Both the position numbers and the translations under genes were made by a program. Source: Rallus limicola (taxonomy: Eukaryota; Chordata; Aves; Gruiformes; Rallidae). From it: a stretch of DNA of 64,000 nucleotides. The stretch is from positions 45,100,761-45,164,760 of the forward strand of contig JAKCOZ010000003.1 in the NCBI GenBank assembly GCA_022605955.1, given 5' to 3'. This document shows positions 53,669 to 64,000 of this stretch, one piece after another; the stretch's first letter is position 1, and every line of letters begins with the position of its first letter. The notes under the pieces are model-generated. The model was not told where the DNA came from. It was given only the letters and a program-made list of their open reading frames with translations, and searched no databases.

Positions 53669-56122
53669 GTTGGTTTGATTATTCTTTTGGTGGTGCTTTA
53701 TCTGTTGTTGTCCAGTATGATAAGGCTCTCTTCCTCCTTTCCCAGATTTTATCCCTCACACATGTAAATGGAGGGGCTGCTTCTAAGAAGAAATCCTTGT
53801 GTGAGGGAAAGTTTGTGTGTGGGGGGTGGGGGTGGTGTTGTAGCAACACCAAAGGATACTGTTGGCTTTGTTGGCCAGAACTTGGAGGGGCACAACTGAG
53901 TACTTCCTGGGGTGCTTCCTTTTTGCTTGAAGCAGTACATAAATATCACAATGCTTTTCAGAGGCATTTGGGAAGGTTTCTGGTTCCTTAGGCCTCTTGT
54001 TTTCCCCTTTTCCATTCCTTTTGCTCAAGTCATCGTTAATCAGCAATCTGCTGATCTGCCTCTTGGTCATCTTCCTGTAACTGATGAAGTTGATACAATC
54101 AGGTTTTTCTAGCTCTTTCAGTAGAATTTCTTTGTGCTTATTGCTTGCCTTCTTGACTGTCCTGTCAGTATTTGAGAGGTGGCCTTTTGTATGAAGAATC
54201 CACAGAGGACCCCACAAATCTGCAAAACATTGGAATATTAATTCTCTTGTTATTAGAGAGTCTTAATGTAGAAATGTGTGGGGATAACACTGTATTTGAG
54301 CAACTTTAGGTTTTCTTACTTTTCCTTGCACAAGTATGTATTTCATTTGGACCTAGGTTGATACTTCTGCTCATGAGTTAGTTGTGTGTTGACTGCTGTT
54401 GTTCTGTGGTGAACTGTAGGGCTGGGGGAAGCAGAAAACTTAGTACAAAGAGCACTTACTTGGAAAACTTGGTTTTGCTTACATTTTCACTTTGATACTT
54501 CATATATTATCAAGTCTCTTATGATTAGATGTTTCTTCTACTTACTCTGTTCACACTTTCTTGAAAATTTAGTGCTTTGTCAGAATATCTCACTAATAAT
54601 GATATTTGGATACATTAATTCATCAGAGCAGTTACTGTTTCATTTCCTAGTATGAAACAGAATGAACTGAAAATAGGTTTTCAGAACTGATACATAGGCA
54701 TCTAGTATTAGAATACATCTCTAGCAAAAAAAAGCAGGAGAATACAAATACCTGCTGTAGCTCAAGATGTCTGAAAAGAGTTATTGCTTCATTTTCTTAA
54801 GTTTTTCTCTTTAAAAGTACACGTACAAATACTACCCACAATTGTGGTAACAACAAGATTTCAGTGCCACAAGATTTTATGATTTCAACTATGAAATAAA
54901 CTGGGGAAAAAAAACCCCAGAGCTTAATAACATATTGCATTGTTTTCTACACCAATATTTCACTACTTATTTCTTTCAGTGAGTTTCAACAAGACATGTT
55001 TAACTGCAGAGGGGAGAAAAGATGAAGTGCATGGCTGAAATTGAAAGAAAACACATGCTAATTTCTTCTAACTAGGGATTTTTTCTAAGCAATGAGATTT
55101 GACGTATGAATGGTCTTGCTGTTCATCATTTTATCATTGCTATAAAATGGATATTTTTGCTTTTTATAAAAATGCCTGATTGATATTTGACTACAACTGA
55201 ATTCTTGGCAAGAGTGAAAGTTTGGTAGTTAGAGGCAGTGATGTAAAAATTTGTCCACTTTTGCAGATTTATCAGGTGATTTAATTTCTTTTTAATAAAA
55301 GACATTACCTCTTCCTGCAGATGCTACTTCTCTTCTAAGCTCACTAGATGTTGCAGGAAAAAATATTTAATTTCTTTGTTTTGAATTTTCCTCGTTTCTA
55401 TTTCATTGTAAGCCTTCTTGTCTTTGTTAGGAGTCAGGAAAGGAAGTGACATTATATATTCTCTATATGATTCTTGTCTTTTTAAGTTTTCATTATATGT
55501 CTTTTTATTACTTACTTTTCTTGGAGGAGCAATTGCTTACTTAAGAGCAAGAGGTCTTTTTTACACCCATTTGCTTTTCATCATCCTGTTTCAAAGAGTT
55601 TTTTAATTCTGCAGTGTCCTTCAAGATTAAAGGATCAATGAAATGCTCAACATAAGTGGATTAGACTTTTACAGTGTTACTATTTATTTCCGTGTAGATT
55701 AAACTATAGGAAAGTCTAGTAAAATGTTTAAACTTTTTTTTTAAGAGTTTAATACTCCTAATCTTGTAGGTACTGTGAAGTAATTTGACTTTTATCTACT
55801 ATTTTTTGAAATTTTTGTGGTCATGTGCTAGAACATGTAAACATAGTAAGATCTCTAAATAATCCCCTATACTCACATCAGAGTATAGGAGAACTGAGGA
55901 CAAATATATTTGTGTCATTTCTAAGGAAAAACGTATTTGTGTCATTTGAGGAGGCAGATATAAAGCACTGTTGATCTGTTTTGTGTAGGATTTGTATGAA
56001 AATCCAAAGTATACATTAGAAAACATTACTGTATTTTATGTTTACTATATTTAAAGATAAAATCTCTTTGTTTATAGGAAATTACAAATAAAAATCTTAG
56101 TGTTTTTACAATTTTCTTCCAG
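53669..56122 (+). other. POLK: POLK intron between coding exons 1 and 2
   Basis: 2454 bp of AT-rich sequence with GT/AG ends and no recognised repeat. A short GT-rich patch lies near 53812-53840. Confidence 0.9.
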
Positions 56123-56242
56123 GGCTCTAGATTTTATGAAAATGAAGTTAAGAAAGATCAACAAGTTAACAAAAGAATTGAAAAAATGATGCAGTTAAAA
56201 GAGAAAATTACAACACAACAACTCTTGAAAGCACAGTTGCAG
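56123..56242 (+). CDS. POLK: POLK coding exon 2 (N-clasp helices, residues 47-86)
   Basis: Forty codons from GSRFYENEVKKDQQVNKRIE to LLKAQLQ, flanked by TTTTCTTCCAG and a GTACTA donor, both phase 0. The segment is rich in Lys, Glu and Gln with no helix breaker and corresponds to the long helices of the N-clasp that close over the DNA in the Pol kappa ternary complex. It is very similar to the mammalian sequence, including GSRFY at the start and the KAQLQ end. The donor is followed by a 4855-bp intron. No break is seen. Confidence 0.95.
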
Positions 56243-59200
56243 GTACTAATCTCGTAAAGACTTGGGAGTAAATGGTGAATGATTAACATTTTGATGTATT
56301 TTAGTTTCTTGCATTAATTCTGATGATAAGCACAATGTTAACTACCATTTTGATGTAATGGAAGTAAAATTGCACAATATTTTCATGATGTAATTTTAAC
56401 TAAAACATGCTAGAATAGGTTGCAAGAATAGATTGCAAAATCAGTCTGAAATACTCTCTTAAATGAGTAAAATGAGACAAAGTAATTCCTGTTTCTGTCT
56501 GATCGGTTTAAAGGGATGTCATAATTTATGTAAAAGTTTTATTAAATACATTGCTAATAAGTATTATGTAATTCTTGAGTTTGCTTTCTGTTTTTATAAT
56601 ATATGTATATGTTCAGTGGCCTGCAATGGGATGAGGGGTATCAGAGTTAGCAACTCTTCTGGATATATTTGTACAAATTAATGGAAAAAAAGATCAGTAT
56701 GTCAAGCAGCCACAAGAAATAACAGCAGCCTGAACTAGAGAGGTGAAGAGGCGATTTCTCTTCTCAAATGCTAATGTGAGATAATAGTGTCCAAAGTATT
56801 ACTGTCTATGAAGAGAACAAGAGAACAGTGAGAACAAGAGAACTCAAGAGAACAGTGGCACCAAGGTTCCACGCTAAACACTCTCAGACATGATGAAATT
56901 AAAGTTGCTTGTAGAAGCTTAATTCCTTTTGTTTTTCATTTGTACCAAGATTCAGTCTTTAATTACGGGATTGCTTCCTGGTTTTCTCTAACCGAATTCT
57001 TGCTTCATTCAGTGCACAGTGCAGACAGTGTTCACTGAGTGGGCAATTATTTGATATTTACTTGTCCTCATTGTTCAGTGGGTGGCCCCAAGCTTTATTT
57101 GTTGTACACAAGTCTAAGCCATCTTTGAACACAAAATTACTGACTTACATAGGCTTTCTATGTTGTGTACCACATAGTGTGAATCCTTTAAATTATTCTG
57201 GCAATACTGCAGTGAAGTAGTGTGATACTTGATTTTTTTGGATGAGAAGCTAAAGCACATGACAATTTAACACAGCCATTAATTTTGAGTGCCATTGTGA
57301 GGATTATAGATCCTGAGTACTGTCTGTTTTGTTCATTGCAGATTTGCAAATCACTTCTATAAATTAGATGCCAGTGTCTCAAATTTGTTCCCAGAAAAGT
57401 TTGCAGTTACTGACTACCCCAGAAAAGTTTGCTACAGGTCTCAACTGGTTTTACTTAAATCTTTAACATGGATTGATTATATATTTGGTCGTCCCTTTCT
57501 GTTTGGTTGGTTGGTTTGTTTTTTGTTGTAGCTTTTAAGTCATTCAAGTGTGAAAAAATACTTCTTTCACCACAGAACATTTCATTTTACAGAGAACAGT
57601 TAAAGAATATAGTGAAAGCAAGTAAATTTGAATTACCTTGACTACCCTCATGCTATCTTTTTCTGAATTTGATTCTTTGATCATGCATCATCATGTTATC
57701 TTCTTTGAATGTTTTGTATGAAAATTGCTTTCTGTGGAAGAAAAAAGCAGCTTAAAAAAAGAGGGAATTTCTTTTGTGTGGGTCTTTCGGGGACCTGAGT
57801 TTCAAACCCTATGTTTGAAACCTTTATGCCACTTGCTCAAATAACAGCTGTCTTTGTTTCAAAGTGGAGTGTCTGTTAAGTCAGCTGCCATACTGCATGA
57901 GAACTGTCAATAAGTGGGGATAAATCACACACTTTTTTGCTGGCTAATTTTAGCTTGTTGCTGTTAAAAAAACACCTCAGAGACTTGGGTTTTGTTTCCA
58001 CCCTTTGTATGCAGGTAAACTATGGCTCATGGTTGTTGTTGCCCTCATTTCTTCATCACAAGTTCTCACCCTTTTTGTTCTCTCTTCTCTTAATTTATCA
58101 TATCCTGAATTTTCCTTGTCTTGTCCCACATCCCCATTAGTCCTCTTTTCCAAAGCAGTCCTTGTCTGTGCCCGCAGAGTCTCCACTAAAGTCCCCAGCC
58201 TCCTGACCCAGCCAGTCTTTAATCTGTCTGATACCTGAAGTGTCCTCCTCTTTTCCTGTCACTTACCTGCCAGCCTCTCTTCCCCAGACCATTGTCTCCA
58301 CCTTTAACTTTGCAGGTCTTGTTTGTCCTATTTGGTTTTCTTAATATGTGCTGTGTGTTGTTTAATAAGCTTCTATACATCTTCAGATCTGGATATAGTC
58401 ACCTCTCATTATTTTCTTTGCTGTCTATCAACTGTTCCTTTTAGTGTTACTTTTTGATACACCATGAGAGAATTTGTTCTCAAATTTCTAAGTGGGAGGT
58501 GCTCTAGAATTGCATATATATCCATGTATCTACTTCTTTAAATGCTGCAAGTTCTCATCTGCGGTTCAAGGCTTGTTTTTAGAGTGGTTAGAGTCTCTAG
58601 TATGGCTTCCTGAGCTGGGAGTTGATGTTAAGTGCTGTAAAGTAAAAACAAACAAATCCCCGCTTACTGAATTTGTGGACAAAATCCTGTATGTGTGGTG
58701 GAAACAGCAATGTAAACAAGTTGTAGAATCTGCAATGTCATTCTGACTTTCTCACCACTAGACTGTGTGTATACCAAGGAATTTTCTCATTTTTACAGTT
58801 TTCTTTAGAAGGCCTTCTTTGCAGAAAGGCACGTACCAACATGGATTTTGCAAATATCAGAGATTAGAAAGGATTTGTAAATCTTCTTAAAACTGCCATT
58901 TCCATGTAGAAATATTGCTTTGTATTTTACTCCTTTATCTTTTTAAATAATCTGAAATGTGAAAGGTAGTTTGAAGTTTTCATAATGAATGTAATTTTTG
59001 TCTTTTAAAGGAAATTACATACTGTACAGTATCATGTAAGTCTTAATTTTTGAAAACTTTTCTGTAAGAGATTATCCTAACAACTTGGAATGGAATTGCT
59101 TGAAATTCAGCAGTAGTTAGTAATACTTTTAAAACTATCCAGATTTATAAACTCCTGTATTCCTGTTTCCTAGTTTTGTTCACCTGGGTTTTATTTACCC

Positions 59201-61097
59201 CAGATTCTGTAAATATTGTCTTAAAATGGTATCACTATTATCTCTTCCCTTTGTGAGATGGTTGTACAAATATAAAAGATGTTTTGCATAACTTTCCCAT
59301 CTCACTTTGACAAAGCAAATTAAGATAGAAAACTTGTATTTTGCATCATGGGATAAGAAAGAAAGAGAGGCTAGCTACTCTTTAAACTGTCTAATAGTCA
59401 CTCTAATAGAAATTAAACTTCTAATTAAAATTTGTACTTTTTAGGTGTTTTATTTCTAAGATGAATAACAAAAGGGTAATTTAAGAGCAGCTTTTAAAAA
59501 CATGTCAACCCGGTTTACATTAAAGAAACTATTCCACAACTTTCCTTATCTTACTAAGGAAACATTTGCGGGTGCCCAGAATTCTCTGAGTATGTCTGGG
59601 TGTGCTTTGTCTTGGCATATGACTTGTATCAGTTGGCTTTACTGAAGAGTTATCTTTTTGTGTTTCTGGTTAGTTTAATGTAATTTTACTTCATTCTTTG
59701 GATGTTTATGTAGGCTGATAAGTAATTGTTATAAATTTATTTGGGGAAAAAAAGCAAAAAGAAGTGAATCAAAATACATGTTACGCAAGTAGAGAAGCAA
59801 TTGACAGTGTTAACTAAGCAACCATTCCTCAGCAATTTAGTTAGAAGATTCATAACCATTTGCCTTGGTTCAAGTGTCTTCAGCTCCAAAGATGGTATTT
59901 TTTGCATAAGATTTTAATGGTTGTTATTAAGCTGCCCTGTTGAGGGCATGGGGAGGAGGGGGCAGGAGGGGAAAGAGAAACTGTCTTCAAGTAACCATGT
60001 AAATTGCACATAAACATTCCTTCCCAGGACTAGAAACCCATTGCAGTCGATCCAGAGATGTACTTTGATGTCAGGAATGTGTGTGTCCTTGTGCTTGCAA
60101 GCAAAATGAATTCCTTGAATTTCATGCCTATTTGTTGTGTGGTTGTTTGGGTTTTTTTCCTAGCAGTAGAAACCTCTCATGTAAACAGAGGCTACTGTAG
60201 TCCTTAGTGTGGTTAGATAATCACAGTTGTATAGCACTTCTTTCTTTTTTTAATTTTAACTTTCTTTTAAATCAGTAGACCTTAAAAATCCCTTGTCAAG
60301 TAATATATTTATGCTTTCTGGTGTCACTCAGAAGTTCATACCTCAGTCACAGTTGAAAGATACTTCAGAAATAAACATACAATCCGCAAGTCTTTTGGTA
60401 AAAGAATGTGCAAATTAAGCACAATTAAAGTACTCTACGGAGAGGTGTGAGTGCTTGGCCTCTTCTGTCACAACGTGGAGCCGATGAAGCAGGAGTGGTG
60501 CCTGCAGTCTTTAACGCTTGGGGTGAAAGGTGCTTTGCACATACAGACTTTTCTTTAAAAGCCACCTTTGCAGTTTTGCTAGTAATCTAGCCTAATTGCA
60601 TTTCTGTTACAAATGTTGAGGAATTTTTCGAAAGGGTTAAGAGGGGCCCTGTTTGAGACCATCTTTCTGACAAGAAAAGATACATTGATCTGCTTTGTGA
60701 GTCTGCCCTGTGAGCTGTTAGTCTTCTCTTCACCTATCCAATTTTCTGAAGTGTGATACCTTAATTTAGGAGTGTTGGAAATTCTCTAGTGGTATGTTTT
60801 CCATTTTTTAAAGTAACGTGTATCACAATAACTAAAGCTACCTGTTCAATGTTCTTATAAAATTTCTATCTCAATTAAATTATTTTTTTTTCCACATAGA
60901 TGGATTCTTTTAATCAGTAACTTGGTTGTGTTTTTTTGTTGGTGCAGGTTGGACACGGTTTGGGCTTGTTTTAGTTTGGGTGGTTTTGGTTTTTTTCTAA
61001 ATTATATGCCTAATCTGTTTGAATTTTTAGGATCATTTGTACTCTTGCACTTCAGCTGGGTTAATATTTTTTTCCACTACTGGTTTATTCTGTTCAG
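56243..61097 (+). other. POLK: POLK intron between coding exons 2 and 3
   Basis: 4855 bp with GT/AG ends. Contains a small GAGAACA-type repeat cluster at 56811-56857. No named mobile element or other gene is seen. Confidence 0.9.
56811..56857. repeat. GAGAACA-type short repeat
   Basis: Several overlapping copies of AAGAGAACA and GAGAACAGTG in 47 bases. Confidence 0.75.
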
Positions 61098-61250
61098 ATG
61101 GACAAACTTGTGGTAGAACTGGAACAGAGCCGTAACCTTAGTAATACAATTGTACACATTGACATGGATGCCTTCTATGCAGCTGTGGAAATAAGAGACA
61201 ACCCAGAGCTGAAGGAAAAGCCTATAGCAGTGGGATCAATGAGTATGTTG
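61098..61250 (+). CDS. POLK: POLK coding exon 3 (catalytic motif [12 protein letters not shown], residues 87-137)
   Basis: Fifty-one codons from [20 protein letters not shown] through [12 protein letters not shown] to VGSMSML. The motif holds the first catalytic aspartate (D108 here, matching human D107), the metal-site D110, and the steric-gate tyrosine Y113 (human Y112) that excludes ribonucleotides. The acceptor is TTCTGTTCAG directly before ATG, and the donor GTAAGG follows the TTG of Leu. The ATG at the exon start is an internal methionine, not the initiator: upstream exons splice in frame (KAQLQ then MDKL, where human has VDRF). Part of the palm and fingers is encoded here. Confidence 0.96.
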
Positions 61251-61622
61251 GTAAGGCCAAAAGTCAAGCAAATACAGAAACAAATTACATAAATCTAAAG
61301 CCCAGTGAACCATAAAATAATAATAATATGATGACACTATTGTATAGAACATTTTTGTAAGTGGGGAAAAAAACTACAACAAAAATAATAGAGGAAAAGC
61401 CTAAGACTCATCCATGTAAGCTGAATTTCATTTTTCAGTAAAAAGTGTGCTAATGAAAGTTTAAATTTTGTAAACAGATTGAAAGGGGTGGGGGGTGAGG
61501 GGGCATATATAGCCTGTCAGTCTTGTCTGCCTGGAGACATGTGATTAGAACTTTATTATTTAACACTAAACTTCAAGAAAAACCTGATTATTGAATACTA
61601 AACTTATGTAATCTCTCTTAAG

Positions 61623-61754
61623 TCTACCTCAAATTACCATGCTAGGAGATTCGGTGTACGTGCAGCCATGCCTGGATTTATTGCTAAAAAGCTATGCCCA
61701 CATCTAACTATAGTACCATTAAACTTTGAAAAATACGGCAAAGTGAGTAAAGAG
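61623..61754 (+). CDS. POLK: POLK coding exon 4 (fingers, residues 138-181)
   Basis: Forty-four codons from STSNYHARRFGVRAAMPGFI to KVSKE, between CTCTCTTAAG and GTAAGT, both phase 0. NYHARRFGVRAAM is the family's finger-domain signature. Its Tyr and Arg contact the incoming triphosphate and its small residues sit over the nascent base pair. The short intron before it (372 bp) carries a G-rich stretch near 61488-61503. Compared with human the exon has the same length and only scattered conservative differences. Confidence 0.95.
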
Positions 61755-63214
61755 GTAAGTTTGAAACAGCTCTCTAACTAAAAGTCAGTGTACTTGGTTT
61801 TAGACTCAATCAATACATCAGTTCTAGATGATATGCTAAACAGTGGTTTAAATATTAATCTCTTCCGTGATCTGGCTTTGAACATAAATTGAACAAAACA
61901 TTGGTGCTTTTTTTTGCAAGGAGATGACAAAAGTATTGCATTCACCCATCGTGCTATTTTAGTGAAGTCAGTAGTGATGCTGATAGAGATTTTCAAAACT
62001 GTGTAGTCAGCAAGTGATACCATTTCAGCCTTATTATTCTTAAAACTTCAAAACCATTGAGCATAATTTAATTACTAGGAAGCTGGAAGTACATAGGAAA
62101 CAGATAATAATGTCATGTTGTGCGTAGTCATAATTTTGAATGCTAATTAATAGAGGGAGAAGCAAAGAGCATTAGTGAGTTCTAAATGCAGATTCATTTA
62201 TTTTAGAAAGGATTTGAAATAAATTGCAAAAAATCAGGGAAAAAAGAAATAACATTATTCTTAAATCAAACTAGTGCATGGGACAAGTCTCTCAATTTCT
62301 GTAAAATTATGCCAATATTTAGTTATTTATTTTTATGAAGCCTTTATTCACATAAAGTAAGCTAATTGGTAATTTTGATCTTACTATATTTTTATCACTT
62401 CTGTTGTAAAAAGGTGTATATAATATGAATATTTCAGAATGGGTTTGAACTTGATGGAGTAAAGTATTAACAGTTCAGGTTGCTTTGTTTTTTTAGTTAA
62501 GTTTTTCTCTTGGGATTTGGATTGAAAATATTTAAATTTATTTCATTTTTGTCTTTAAAAGTTGAGTGCTGAATCTTACCTTTAATCAGCTTTAGAAAGT
62601 TGCAGCGCACATGAACAAATGTTGCGGTATCTAAGAATTTCACCAAAACTAATAAAGAAAACATGATGCAGTCAAGTTTTCCACCTTAATTAAAAGAAGG
62701 GGTGGGGGGAAGAGGAGAAAGGTGGAAAATTTTATTTTGACCTTTTAATTTATTATGTTGTTGTTTGGGAAGTTGCACTGGTCAGTAAAGAATTTTCTTA
62801 AGTTTTGCCTGTGGCATTAACCAGTGCTCTGAAACATTTGCTCTGACTTTACAGTGAATACGTTTTAAAGTTTAGGTGCCTTTGCATATGTGATGTCAGA
62901 CACACAGTGCACAGAAAGGTGCATCAGCTCATGTGCTCTGCTGAGTTCCTAGGCACCCAGAGTTTAATTCGAGTGATTACTGCAGTGTCTCTGAACCTAA
63001 TGCTTGTACTAGCGCTCCTTATACACCAGCCTTAATGATCTCTGCTCAGAATCTGTTTAGTTCTTGCTTATTATTTGATATTGCTACTTGCAAGAAGCAG
63101 TACCATATTTTTCCAATATCAGTAAGAATTTGTTCTACTTCACCTCATAATTGTGTGTCAAGATCTGTTCTTACAGCAACAAGGCTTTAAACTTTTCACT
63201 ATGTGTTTATCAAG
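61755..63214 (+). other. POLK: POLK intron between coding exons 4 and 5
   Basis: 1460 bp, AT-rich, GT/AG ends, nothing recognisable inside apart from a G-rich patch near 62700-62715. Confidence 0.9.
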
Positions 63215-63368
63215 GTTAGAGAAATACTGACCGAATATGATCCCAATTTTATGCCTATGGGCTTAGATGAAGCCTACCTGAACATAACAGAGCATTTGGA
63301 AGAAAGACTGAACTGGCCTGAAGATAAGAGAAAATTCTTTCTTAACACAGAAAGTACTACAGGAAAGG
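63215..63368 (+). CDS. POLK: POLK coding exon 5 (palm carboxylates D199/E200, residues 182-232), last visible exon
   Basis: Fifty-one codons plus one base, from VREILTEYDPNFMPMGLDEA through YLNITEHLEE to ESTTGK, after a TTTATCAAG acceptor and before a GTAAGC donor (phase 1). The LDEAYLN motif supplies the second and third catalytic carboxylates (D199 and E200, matching human D198 and E199). The residue two before the Asp is Gly, where human and most Y-family enzymes have Ser (the SxDE motif). The C-terminal part (FLNTESTTGK) is shorter and more divergent than the human loop. Later exons with the thumb, little finger, PIP motifs and UBZ zinc fingers are outside the window. The exact donor rests on the consensus and is slightly less certain than the others. 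Confidence 0.92.
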
Positions 63369-64000
63369 GTAAGCAAATTACTCTCTTTTCTCAGTGTTTC
63401 CAGACACTGAGGGCTAGCCAGTTTCTTTTAGCAGTCCTTGGCAGAATTATTATGTCACTTGTCCTGGGTTTAGCTAACTAAATCATAGTTTAAATTTAAA
63501 CTTTATTTTCTTCACAGGAAATTATTATTATTATAGCACAGAATTTGATTAGAATGGCACAGGATTTCCACAAGCAGAATCAATGTAGTACAATCTGTAA
63601 GTAGTGTAATACGTAATTGGTAATGCATTTTTAATCTCCCAGACCCTCTGCAGAGTGGGTCAGATCTTGATACATGGCTTGCTGTATCAATATAATAATG
63701 ATAATCTAGACTCACAACCCTCCCCCGTAGGATTTGTAGCTCGTGGTTTTACTGGACACTGCTCTGGGGGCTGTTATGCTTCCCCATTGTGTGGTGGGGT
63801 CATTAACACCAACCACTTGACTGGATGCCTGGGACCTTCAGGCCTGGCAAGGAGGATTAGTCAGTCTGGTGCCCAGGAACCTTGAGGCCAGTGGAGATGG
63901 GAAGAAACCTGTTTGGTCACGAAGAATGGCTGCTTGCCTTATAAAATGGTGTTATGATAAAGACATTGCCAGGGATGGGGAGCAGTGGTACTGGCCACAC
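63369..64000 (+). other. POLK: POLK intron after coding exon 5 (partial)
   Basis: The first part is AT-rich. From about 63640 to the window edge the composition becomes clearly richer in G and C, with a TATAAAA at about 63940. No matching exon of POLK is present. It may be the start of a repeat that continues past the edge; I cannot name it. Confidence 0.6.

Noticed and set aside
53783..54217. 144-codon frame on the minus strand of the POLK intron
   Set aside because: No recognisable domain, no splice partners, and intronic position on the opposite strand.
61098..61100. ATG at the start of POLK coding exon 3 as an independent start
   Set aside because: It follows an acceptor directly and the upstream exons join in frame, so it is an internal methionine.
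63460..63530. TGTCCTGGGTTTAGCTAACT as the left end of an ERVL-like LTR
   Set aside because: Only about 20 bases match the family; the following sequence does not continue the LTR.
63520..63600. Sequence after CTTCACAG at 63511-63518 as the next POLK exon
   Set aside because: The frame continuing from phase 1 meets a stop soon and has no similarity to the expected Pol kappa segment.

Overview
This is vertebrate, almost certainly avian, nuclear DNA. It has long AT-rich introns, consensus GT/AG splice sites, CR1 LINE fragments ending in the ATTCTRTGATTCT-type tail, and two families of long terminal repeats that I recognise as typical of bird genomes. No prokaryotic feature, CRISPR array, rRNA or tRNA was seen. 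The species cannot be fixed from the window.

Two genes lie head to head around a CpG island at about 40050-42140. On the minus strand is the 5' end of CERT1 (COL4A3BP), the ceramide transfer protein. Its three visible coding exons (40746-40841, 37060-37194, 15827-15943) encode residues 1-116, that is the short N-terminus and the whole PH domain. The rest of the gene lies left of position 1. On the plus strand is the 5' part of POLK, the translesion DNA polymerase kappa. Its five visible coding exons (53531-53668, 56123-56242, 61098-61250, 61623-61754, 63215-63368) encode the N-clasp and the first part of the catalytic core with the metal-binding carboxylates. The rest lies right of position 64000. 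As far as I recall, this divergent CERT1-POLK pair is also found in mammals.

Layout: 1-15826 is CERT1 intron 3 (partial), with CR1 copies, one ERVL-like LTR, and a CR1 split by an ERVK-like LTR. 15944-37059 is the 21 kb CERT1 intron 2, with three LTRs and two CR1 fragments. 37195-40745 is CERT1 intron 1, with a 100-bp tandem duplication. 40842-41462 is the shared promoter and leader region, with two exact YY1-type motifs and ZNF143-type motifs. From about 41463 to 53462 is the POLK 5' intron, dominated by an unusual pyrimidine tract of about 930 bp at 43150-44083. From 53463 on come POLK coding exons and introns.

The genes act in unrelated processes: ER-to-Golgi ceramide transport and DNA damage tolerance. 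Their shared feature is the promoter. I found no convincing previously undescribed system. The items most worth a second look are the pyrimidine tract ending in a splice-acceptor consensus, the shared promoter architecture, the Ser-to-Gly change in the POLK SxDE motif, and the LTR nested in a CR1.
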